DNA from: Rhizophagus clarus
Taxonomy: Eukaryota > Glomeromycota > Glomeromycetes > Glomerales > Glomeraceae
Assembly (NCBI GenBank): GCA_015698045.1
Contig: BLAL01000063.1
Span: 62,001-126,000 of the forward strand
DNA: 64,000 bases
Reading direction: 5' to 3'
Below are positions 36,301 through 45,331 of the stretch, piece after piece (position 1 is the first letter of the stretch; every line of letters begins with the position of its first letter). The translations under genes were made by a program, and so were the position numbers. The notes under the pieces were generated by a model. The model worked only from the letters and a program-made list of their open reading frames with translations. It ran no database searches and was not told the origin of the DNA.

Positions 36301-36414
36301 AATGATGGAACTAATGAAGAACAAAACGATGATAATAATGGTAATTTAGAAGTAGATGAGCACCAAGGTCCCTTTTACTTAGAAGTACCGGTCGATATCA
36401 GAAGACGTACATAA
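33313..36414 (+). pseudogene. CACTA accessory gene: Arg/Ser-rich, coiled, Asp/Asn-rich protein
   Basis: A seven-exon model keeps one frame: 33313-33326, 33404-33885, 33961-34014, 34101-34288, 35329-35598, 35668-35955 and 36004-36414. Introns are GT...AG; the sixth has a weak GTTTAA donor and a TGCTAATA branch-like site. An alternative start is ATG 33399. The N-terminus is an RS domain (many SRS, SPHRS and SHH repeats, to about residue 145), followed by a short possible coiled coil (NNREVSELRSMISNLTKRVE), a basic central part (SIINKK... KSRREIWKLKKEGKIDE) and WW-containing MANWWISSRWIEPES before an Asp/Asn/Gly-rich tail. Two in-frame TAA codons (33828-33830, 35695-35697) interrupt otherwise continuous coding; the RS pattern resumes after the first. 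Its position parallels the second, DNA-binding protein of plant CACTA elements, but homology is not claimed. Confidence 0.6.
34331..35288. mobile_element. hAT-type MITE, young copy (958 bp), in an intron
   Basis: Begins TAGGGCTCCGATCGGTT and ends with its inverted complement ACCGATCGGAGCCCTA. A perfect 8-bp duplication TTTGTATT flanks it (34323-34330 and 35289-35296), which with the TAGGG terminus fits the hAT superfamily. The interior is nine ~80-bp units, each with ACGTTTCGCAACGTT and the inverted AACGTTGCGAAACGTT, so the array is a series of palindromes rich in CpG. It sits inside the fourth intron of the CACTA accessory gene, which explains that intron's 1.04-kb length. A diverged copy is at 42072-43161. 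Confidence 0.93.
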
Positions 36415-37103
36415 TTTAGGTATTTGTTTCATCATTTAAAATCAACTGCTTGTATTTTGAGTGATTTAAATTCCGTTGTTTATAAATTAACTCTCTAATA
36501 TCGTTTCTATCCTATTAATCTCTTTTTTAGAGCACTGGTTATTTTATAGCCATTTATAAGTAACATGACGAGATAAATATGATTTTAATATATTTTATAT
36601 AAACATTCTATACATAATAATAATATAATAATAAGAACAATATAGTAATATAATAATAATAATATGGACAATATAATAATATAATAATAATAAATATATC
36701 ATAAATTGCAGTATATATTATAAAATAATAGCATACATATTATATATCATACATATTAAATATTAAATATAAATCAATTATCGAAAATGGAAAAATAAAA
36801 TAAAACCGGACAATAATAGTAATTATGAATTACGAGAAAATCGATAATAGAAAGATCCGATATATAAATCGGCATAAACTATTTTTGAAATGTTTATACC
36901 GAGCTAAAAAACCGGACAATAATAGTAATTATGAATTATGAGAAAATCGATAATAGAAAGATCTGATATATAAATCGGCATAAACTATTTTTGAAATGTT
37001 TATACTGAATTAAACTTGGCAATCCGATTTTAGGAGATTTGGCATGATTATTTAAAAATCGGCGTTCTGATTTTGCGAGAATCGGCAATTATAATTTTAA
37101 AAC
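36415..37103. repeat. CACTA right arm: ~105-bp direct repeat and subterminal motifs
   Basis: Two tandem copies (about 36804-36908 and 36909-37014) of a block starting AACCGGACAATAATAGTAAT and ending TTTTTGAAATGTTTATA differ mainly by C/T changes. Further inward lies AT-only DNA (ATAATAATATAATA, 36600-36780). Outward the arm continues with AATCGGC and ACCGGC motifs to 39034, interrupted by the element at 37112. Confidence 0.8.
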
Positions 37104-37111
37104 GGTATTCC

Positions 37112-38691
37112 AGGACCCAGAAATATACATACAGGGGTAGGGTACACAGATGCGTCGCCATCAAAGTGGAATTAGATGGAGTAAAGTTTTGATTTGCGTA
37201 CAATTTAAGAATTTTTCATCCATAGTTAGGCATCAAGATTGCGTATTTTTTATCAAAATTTTTATATGTAAAAAATTAGGTTGCGTATTTTTGGGCTAAT
37301 CTTATATATATAATATATTTACTGTACCGATATCCGCAATCCGTGGAATTAGCTAAAATTAGGATTTTCATAAAAATTTAACTATTTAACAAAAATTATG
37401 TTAAACAAACCTCAATTAATTTTTGCGTTACAATGTTCAGATGATTCGAATTTATTAAAAAATTTTTAAAAACAACAAGAATAACTACTTCTTTTTTCAA
37501 TCACTTTTTAATCACTTTTTTGTTAAAAAGTTTATAAATATATAAAGTGATTATTTTTAAATAGTAAGTAAAAAAAAAAAAAATTAATATTTTCTACACA
37601 TGAAAAATTATTTTTTATTCGTTTTTATCTTAAGTTTTCTTTTTTTTTGTAAGATATTTATAAAATAAAAGTGTGAATTATAAATATACAGTAATAGGAC
37701 TTTTAAAAGTTTTTTTTTAACTTTAAATAAACTAATTTTATATTTCTAATTTTTTAATTTTTAATATTTATTTTAATAGATTTACTATTTAATTTAAAGT
37801 CTTAAATAGCGAATAAAGGTCTTTTAAATAAGGTAACAATAATTCAAAATCTCTTATTATAATAATTTTAAATTTTTTATGTCAGACTTTAATTCAAGTT
37901 ACAAAATCGTGAATATTTCAGCTTCTACGTATGCTAATATTATAATTTTATATTCATTTGAAAGGTGAGAACTTACTCGATCGTGACGAACAAAGATCTT
38001 TGAAATTGAATCACTAGGTGCGGAGATATTCACGTTCAAAGTTAAAGATTAAAAATAAATCTATTTTACGCATTTACTCGGCAACCAGTGATTCAATCGT
38101 TAAGATTTTATATTCATTAGATAGATCTTGGTTTCCTCTTTCGAATGAATATAAATTTAGTATCTTAGCGCAGATATTCGCGATGTTATTCACAGTTTTG
38201 TCACAACAATTTTAATTCGATTTTTTAAATTTTAAAATTATTATGTTAAAAAAATAAAAATCATATGACAATTAATTTTATTTTTTTTATAGATCTATTA
38301 GTTTTACTTAACTGGTAATTTTTATTTGTATAAAAATATTAATTTTTTGAATGTAAAAGTCTAATTCCAAAAATTGGCCCATATGCGTTAACCGCATTGT
38401 AATACATATTTAGTACTAATTGAAAGAAATTTCTAAGGGTTAAAAAGTGAAATTTTAGAAAAATATTATTGAAAAAATGGTAAATTAGAATAAATTCTAT
38501 TTATAAATAATATAGAAATCATAATAAAATAATTTATAACTTAATGTCTGAAATTTTATTTGCGTATTTTTGCAGGATTTTCAATATCAGGTGTCAATTA
38601 TGCGTACTACTCATATAAAAAGTCTCTGCGTACAGCTCATAGTAAAAAAATTTTTCGCCACCTGACCCTTATATATATATTTCTGGGTCCT
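37112..38691. mobile_element. Non-autonomous element nested in CACTA right arm (1.58 kb)
   Basis: Inverted termini begin AGGACCCAGAAATATA and remain similar for about 30 bp (ending near AGGGTCAGGT on the right arm). The 8-bp GGTATTCC occurs on both sides (37104-37111 and 38692-38699), consistent with a hAT-like 8-bp duplication; if the terminal C is counted as part of the element (CAGGACCC) the duplication is the 6-bp GTATTC. No coding frame is convincing. Internal modules match relics at 24985-25140 and 25440-25570. Confidence 0.82.
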
Positions 38692-38699
38692 GGTATTCC

Positions 38700-39034
38700 G
38701 ATTTATGTCGATAAAAATAAAAGAATTTCCGATTGCCAACAATACGTGCCATAAAATCGGCAGCAAAATGCCATAAATAGGACAAATATAGCTATAAACC
38801 GGCAGTCTTATTTTTAGCTATCGACATGTTTATTTTAAAATCGGAATGCCGATTTTCGCAAAATCTGCCAAAATCGGCATTCCGATTTTTTGTTCATACA
38901 TAACGTATTTCCGATCACAAACAATTCGCGCCATAAAATCGGCTTTAAAAAGCCACAAATCAGATAAATATATCCAAAAATCGGTTAAAAATCGGACTGC
39001 CAATTTTTGACGATTTTTTTTCATTCGACCTGTG
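38700..39034. repeat. CACTA right terminus with repeated AATCGGCATTCCGATTTT motif
   Basis: Contains alternating ATAAAATCGGC and AATCGG-ATGCCGATTTT motifs, several palindromic, leading to the terminal CATTCGACCTGTG. They are likely subterminal transposase-binding repeats by analogy with other CACTA elements. Confidence 0.75.
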
Positions 39035-39390
39035 TACAAAAAAGAAAAAAGAAAAAAGAAAAAAAGAATAATTAATTAAATAAAAAAAAATTGAAAAACA
39101 CCACTCCAACTCTCTTTTACCTTAATTCCAATAGTCCGGTCATACTTTTCGTCTGGCAACACTACAAAAAAGAAAAAAAAAATAATTAATTAAATAAAAA
39201 AAAACTGAAAAACACCACCCCAACCCTCTCTTACTTTAATTCCAATAGTCCAGTCATACTTTTCGTCTGGCAACATCACAAAAAAAAAAAATTTTTTTTT
39301 CCAAATCGAATATTCAGATTATCTGATTAGATCAGCAAGTCACATGTGGGGCCTTTATACCGAATAATTCATTATAGTATTGAATTTTTT
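39035..39390. repeat. Right part of the CACTA-split array and element fragment
   Basis: The array resumes directly after the CACTA end with the TACAAAAAAGAAAA spacer, followed by two units (cores near 39115 and 39236). It is then followed by ATCTGATTAGATCAGCAAGT and GCCTTTATACCGAATAATTC, which match the sequence after the array in the 19320-20840 element. The homology stops near 39385. Confidence 0.85.
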
Positions 39391-39739
39391 TTTATTTAAT
39401 TTTATTTGATCAATTAAAATTGAAATAAAAGAATTAAAATTAAAGTTTTAAAAAGTGAATGAAAAGAAATAAATAAAATAGATTACCTAATAAACAAATA
39501 AACGTTATCGCTGATGAAAAAACTGCCAGAGCCCAGAGACGCTATATTTTTTTTTTACGCGTTTACCACTTGTTTACCTAAATAATCAGATCATAATACC
39601 AGTTATACTAGTTCAAAAACTGCATATATCTCTTTTTTATATCAACTCATGAGATAAGCTTATCGTAAATGGTAAGTGATATTACCTTTTATGTTATAGA
39701 TAATTAACGCTAGTAGTTTTGTTCAGACTTAAGCTATTG

Positions 39740-39990
39740 TAACGGAAGGAAATTTTTTTTAACATTTTTTTTTTAAAATAAATAATCATTTTTTTTTTTT
39801 ATCATTTTTTTTTAAAATAAAAAATCTTTTTTTTTTTTTAACATTTTTTTTTTAAAATAAATAATCATTTTTTTTTTTTATTTTTTTTAAAAATAAAATA
39901 ATCATCTTTTTTTTTAACATTTTTTTTAAAAATAAAATAATCATCTTTTTTTTTAACATTTTTTTTAAAAATAAAAAAATCATTTTTTTT
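39740..39990. repeat. Tandem T-run/AAAATAAATAATCA repeat
   Basis: About six units of roughly 40 bp, each made of AACATTTTTTTT followed by TTTAAAATAAATAATCA, with variable T-run lengths. Confidence 0.8.
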
Positions 39991-39999
39991 AATTCTTTA

Positions 40000-41170
40000 G
40001 TTAACGGTGTCACCTTTAGCTTTAGGATTAAATGCTATAACAGGTAAGTTTTTTTTTTTTACTTTTATTCTTTTTTCTTTTTCTCTTATTAACTTGTTCT
40101 TTTTTTTTAGGTGCGGCTGTTTTTAATTCCATTTCAGTGGAAATTCAAGGTGAGTTTTAATTCTTTTTTTTGTTTTCATTTCATTCTTTCCCTTGTTCTT
40201 TTACTAAACTTTCTGTCTTTTTTAGATGTGTATCATTTGAGTGAAAATTCAAGTAAGTCTTTTACGTCTCTTTCTCTTGTTATTTTATTTTTCTTTTAAG
40301 ATGATATTAACCGTTTTCTTTTTCTTTTTTCTATGGGTAGGTGTTCTGGCTTTTCTTTCATTTTTTTATTTCTCTTATTTTTATGGTTTTTTTATTTCTT
40401 TTTTTTATTGTTTCTTTCGTTTCTTTTCATGGTTCTTTTATTGATCTTTTGTGATTCCCTTTGTTATTCCTTTCATTGATCTTTTGTTCCTTTTGTCATT
40501 GTTTCTTTCATTGCCTTTTTGGTTTCTTTCATTGATTTTTGGTTTCTTTCGTTGCTTTTTTTCATTTCTTTAATTTATCTTTGGTTTCTTTCATTGCTTT
40601 TTCCATTTCTTTCATTGATCTTTGATTTCTTTCATTGCTTTTTTTATTCCTCTCATTACTCTTTGGCTTCTTTTGTTGCTTTTTTTTCATTCCCTTTATT
40701 GATTTTCATTCCTCCTTTGCTTCCTTTCATTCTCTTTTATTCCCCTGTTTTTTTTTTCATTCGCTATTTGTTTCTTTCATTCCTTTTAATTCCATCTTTG
40801 TTTCTTTTATTTTTTTTTCATTCTCTTTATTCCTTTTCATTTCCCTTTTGTTTTCTCATTCATTTTTATTCTTTTTTTGTTTCATTTATTCCTTTTCACT
40901 ATCCTTTATCTTTTTTGTTCCTTCTTCATTTCTCTTTAATTATCTTTGCTTCCCTTCATCCCTTTTCATTTATCGTTTCTTTCCTTTATTCTTCTGTCAT
41001 CCTTTCTTACTGTATTTTCCATTCTTATATATTGCAGTGCATTTGCAATTAATACAGGATTATAGCATTAATATTACAGTTAAAATTGTGCAATTTTGGT
41101 GCATTTGTTTTGATGCCCACTGTATACATTGTGGTGTAATTTTTTTTCTTTTGATTAAAATATAATTTCT
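40000..41170. repeat. Pyrimidine-rich region with short exon-like cassettes
   Basis: From about 40160 to 41030 the plus strand is almost only T and C, with degenerate TTTCTTTCATTGATTTTTGG units. Between 40000 and 40340 there are well-formed splice-like signals: GTAAG after ACAG at 40044, TTTTTTTTAG before GTGCGGCTG at 40110, GTGAG at 40150, TTTTTTAG before ATGTGTATC at 40227, and AAG-TAAGTC. They would bound 25-40-nt exons. Long translated frames here are Phe/Ser/Leu runs and are not called as genes. Confidence 0.55.
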
Positions 41171-42071
41171 TTCATACAATTTTCTTTTATAGTGATATTA
41201 ATTATTATTCAACAAATTATTAAATGTGAAATTGTCTTTGTAATTATAGATTTTATAGATTGTAATGTTAAAGTTTTTTTCTTTTTTGTTTGACTAAATA
41301 TCATTACTATCATATTACCAGTTACGGTATATTAAATCTAGCCAAAATTATGTTAATTCTGGCCAAAATTAAAATCGTCCTAAATTACATTTTTTAAAAT
41401 TGTACGCACTTTTTTTGGATTATTATATTGCATATCTTTAACTTTTATAATACATTGTATAACAAAATTTAATATATTTGGATGATGAAATAAATCCGTC
41501 GATATGTGATATTCGTTATTAATTATTTTTCAATCAATTTTTTTTCGTTAAATCATTATTCTGGTGCTTATTCTTACTTTTTTTTTTTAAATAAACTAAT
41601 TTTATAATATTTTTATTCCTTTTTTTAGAAATTTCTACTACTGGTTTCAGGTTAAAGAGGTAAATTTTTTTGGAAAAGGTCTTAAAAGTTTTTTTAAGTA
41701 TTTTTTGGCTTATTTTTTCTTATGTAGGGACGGTTTTGATCGATTTTAATCAGTACTGCACCACATAATTGATGATCGGCAAATTCCTTAAATCGGAGCA
41801 TATGTAAAAAAAACTATTATTAGGTATTAAAATTTTATTAAATAATATTTATTAAAAAAGTTAATAATTTTTTTTAATTTAAAATAAATATAATTAATAT
41901 TATTAATTAAAATTTGTTTAATTTTTTTTAATATTGTAGTATATTTATATATTAATAAATAAATAATATAGAATAAATTATAAAATAATAAATAGTATAG
42001 TATATAATTAAACTACTAATATTTCTGATATATATTATATTTGAATTTTAATAAATTAAACCAATTTAGCT

Positions 42072-43161
42072 TAGGGTTCTGATCAGTTTCGATAATTACT
42101 GAACTGTACTGACTGGTTTCAGTATTAGAGCAGTTTTAGTTTTATGATTTATCAAACTGAAACTTTCAGTTTTGGTATTAGTTTTGCGATTTACTGAACT
42201 AATTTACCGATAATAAAAACATTTTTTTTTTATAAGAAAAATGTCTTTTTATTAAATAATGTAGTTAAAAAAAATGTTGCAAAACGTTTTTTACATAAAC
42301 GTTTGATATAAAAAATAATGTTTTACAACATTATTTTTGCAGAACTTATAAAAAATGTTGCGAAATATTTTTACATAGACAATTTATTATGAAAAATAAC
42401 ATTTCACAATGTTATTTTTGTGAACATTGTAAAAAATGTTGTGAAACATTTTTTACATAAACGATTTGATAAAAAAAATAACATTTCACAATATTATTTT
42501 TGTGGAACTTGTAAAAAACGTTGCAAAATGTTTTTTACATAGACAATTTATTATGAAAAATAATGTTTTGCAACATTATTTTTGCGAAACTTATAAAAAA
42601 TGTTGTGAAACGTTTTTTACATAAACGATTTGATAAAAAAATAATGTTTTACAACATTATTTTTGCGGAACTTGTAAAAAATGTTGCGAAACATTTTTTA
42701 TATAAATAATTTAATATGAAAAATAACGTTTCGCAACATTATTTTTGCGAACATTGTAAAAAACGTTGCGAAATGTTTTTTACATAAATATTTGATATAA
42801 AAAAATAACGTTTTGCAACGTTATTTTTGCGAAACTTGTAAAAAATATTGCGAAACATTTTTTACATTGGAAATTTAATATAAAAAATAATGTTTTGCAA
42901 CGTTATTTTCCTTTTTATTTAAAAATGTTGTGAAATGTTTTTATAAAACGATTTAATATAAAAAAATGTCTCGCAACATTTTTTTTGTCACTTTAATAAA
43001 AAATGTTGCGAAACATTTTTTTACTAAAAACGTTTGGTAAATTAGTTCAGTTTTTGGTAATTACTGATTGGTTTTGGTAATCATTAATACCGATACTGAT
43101 TAATTTGGTTCGGTATCAGTTTTTGCAAAAACTGAATTGAACTGAACCGTTTGGAGCTCTA
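42072..43161. mobile_element. hAT-type MITE, old CpG-depleted copy (1090 bp)
   Basis: Inverted orientation relative to 34331-35288. Starts TAGGGTTCTGATCAGTTTC and ends AACCGTTTGGAGCTCTA, with a perfect 8-bp duplication ATTTAGCT (42064-42071 and 43162-43169). It has the same palindromic ~80-bp units, but ACGTTGCGAAACGTT of the young copy is mostly ATGTTGTGAAACATT or ACATTTCACAATGTT here, that is CpG changed to TpG or CpA. Confidence 0.92.
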
Positions 43162-43724
43162 ATTTAGCTTAAGGTCATAATTTAAATTTTAGTAAATTAA
43201 AACAAATTTAGTAATATCATAATATTAAATTTTTGTAAATTATATTAATTTTTATAAAGTTATATATACATTTTAAGCAAATTTGATATTTTTTAAAAAA
43301 ATATACAGTAATATATATTATTTGTAAAATTGGTTTAATTAATATAAAATAAAAAAAATCACACTTTAAAATTAAAAATCAAATAAATGATAAATAATTA
43401 AAAGTACGAAAGTTAGTTGCATTTTACAAATATTAGACTAATCATCCTAAAATTTTTACCGTAAGTAAATTCAATTTTGTTAAACAATTTTATTTAATAA
43501 AAAACAATAATTTTATTTAGCCAAAATAGTGAAATCATATTCTGAAGTTATAAAATAGCTTTTATAAATTTAGATAGATTATAAATAATTTATATAATCT
43601 CATTATTTATAAAAATTAATTTTTAACAAAAATTTTTAGTAAATTAAGAAACAAATTAATATAAATATATATATATAAATATAATTGTTACTGAATTAAA
43701 TTATTAGAATTGAGCAGTTTTTTT

Positions 43725-44040
43725 ACTATTAAAATAATAAAAAAATATTGTGAAATGACTTTTTTATCAAATTAACTATAAAAAAATGTATCATAACAGT
43801 TTTAATTAAAATAATAAAGTAATGTTGTAAAATATTATTTTATATAAAATTGTCTATAAAAATATTTTTTTTTATTAATTTTGCAAAAAAAATTGTAAAA
43901 CACTTTTTTTTTAATTAAATTATTTGTAAAAAAATATTTTACAATATTTTTACTAATTTTATAAAAAAAAAAAATTGTAAAATATTATTTTTATATTAAA
44001 TTATTTTTACAATATTTTTTTTATCAAATTACTAATAAAT
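43725..44040. repeat. Heavily decayed relative of the hAT MITE interior
   Basis: Spaced fragments such as AAAAATATTGTGAAATGAC, AAATGTATCATAACAG and AATGTTGTAAAATATTATTTT have the layout of the MITE units but no CpG. Ends are not visible. Confidence 0.45.
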
Positions 44041-44900
44041 TATAAACTAAAAAAATCATTTTTTTTAAACAAGTATTTAATTTAAAAAATAAAATACTTT
44101 GTTTTAATAAAGCATTTAATTTAAAAGGTAAAATATTTTTTTTAGTAAAGCGTTTAATTTTAAAAAAAAATTTTTTTAAAAAAAAATACTTTTTTTAAAT
44201 ATTTAATTTTAAGAAAAAAATTTCTTTTTAAAAACTAATTTTTTTAAGTATTTAATTTTTTAAAAAAACATTTTTTTAAATGTTTAATTTTAAGAAGAAA
44301 AAATTTTTTTAAAAAAATACTTTTTTTAAGTATTTAATTTTAAGAAAAAAAATTTTAAAAAAAATGGCATTTAAATTTAAAAAAAAAACTTAAAAATTTT
44401 TTTTTTAAAGTATTTAATTTTTAAAAAAATTAAAATAATATTTTTTTAAAACATTTAAATTTAAAAAATAAAAATGCTTCTTTTAAGCAGTTGATTTAAA
44501 AATAAAAATGCTTTTTTTAAAGTAATTAATTTTAAAAAAATAAAATGTTTTTTTAAAATATTTAATTTAAAAGATAAAAAGGTTTTTTTAAAAGTATTTA
44601 ATTAAAAAGATAAAACTAATTTTTTTAAGTGTTCAATTTTAAGGAAAAAAATTTTTTTTTTAAAAAAATACTTTTTAAATATTTAATTTTTTTTTTAAAA
44701 AAAAAAAATGCTTTTTTTAAGTATTTAATTAAGAATAAAAAATACTTTTTTTAAGTATTTAATTAAAAAAGAAAAAATGGTTTTTTAAATATTTAATTAG
44801 AAGAAAAAATACTTTTTTCTAAATATTTAATTTAAAAAGAAAATGCTTTTTTAAAGTATTTAATTTAAAGAAATTAAATTTATTTAAAAAAAATTAAATA
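44040..44900. repeat. Degenerate A/T tandem repeat, ~40-60-bp period
   Basis: About 15-20 units alternating TTTTTTTAAGTATTTAATTTT with an A-run followed by ATGC/ATACTTTTTT. Almost no G or C. Confidence 0.75.
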
Positions 44901-45331
44901 CTTAAAAAAAGGCATTTTTTTTGTTAATCTAAAAGATTATTTGAATTGATTTAACCTATTTAGAATATTATATTAAAATTAATAATTTTAGTGTTTTTTT
45001 AATTTTATATATAAAAATATCAGAATTAATATTTTTTTGCAATTTTATATATATAAATACTAGAATTAATGTATTTTTTTTTAATTTTATATATAAGAAT
45101 ACTGGGATTACTAATTCAGCATTTTTTAATTTTATATAGTAAATATTAAAATTAATAATTCTAACATTTTTTTATATTTATTTAACTTATATATTAAATT
45201 AAAGCTAGAATTTTAATATATTATATTATTAATTAGTAAAAAAAAAAAAAAAGCTAAAAATATATATTTATATTTTTTATTAAAAAATATTAATTATGCA
45301 AATTAAAAAATATAATATATATATATATAAT

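Larger units (their letters stand above)
26679..39034. mobile_element. CACTA (EnSpm/CMC) DNA transposon, 12.36 kb, nested
   Basis: Termini are perfect inverted repeats for 24 bp, starting CACAGGTCGAATG. A TAC target duplication flanks it (26676-26678 and 39035-39037), and removing the element with one TAC restores the array spacer CACTACAAAAAAG. CAC termini and 3-bp duplications are hallmarks of CACTA elements, and the tnp2-type transposase inside confirms the class. It also has long subterminal regions full of GCCGATTTTT-type motifs, as CACTA elements do for transposase binding. Two divergent genes (28498-31714 minus, 33313-36414 plus) fill the centre. Two later insertions (34331-35288 and 37112-38691) bring it from about 9.8 kb to its present size. 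Three in-frame stops suggest it is recently inactive. Confidence 0.93.

Noticed and set aside
36072..36349. Other-frame proteins over the GAT/AAT repeat
   Set aside because: Ser/Leu, Ile/Thr and Met runs from the repeat encoding the Asp/Asn-rich tail.
40111..41165. Plus-strand frames of 170+ codons
   Set aside because: Pyrimidine-rich tract gives Phe/Ser/Leu runs in two frames; not gene-like.
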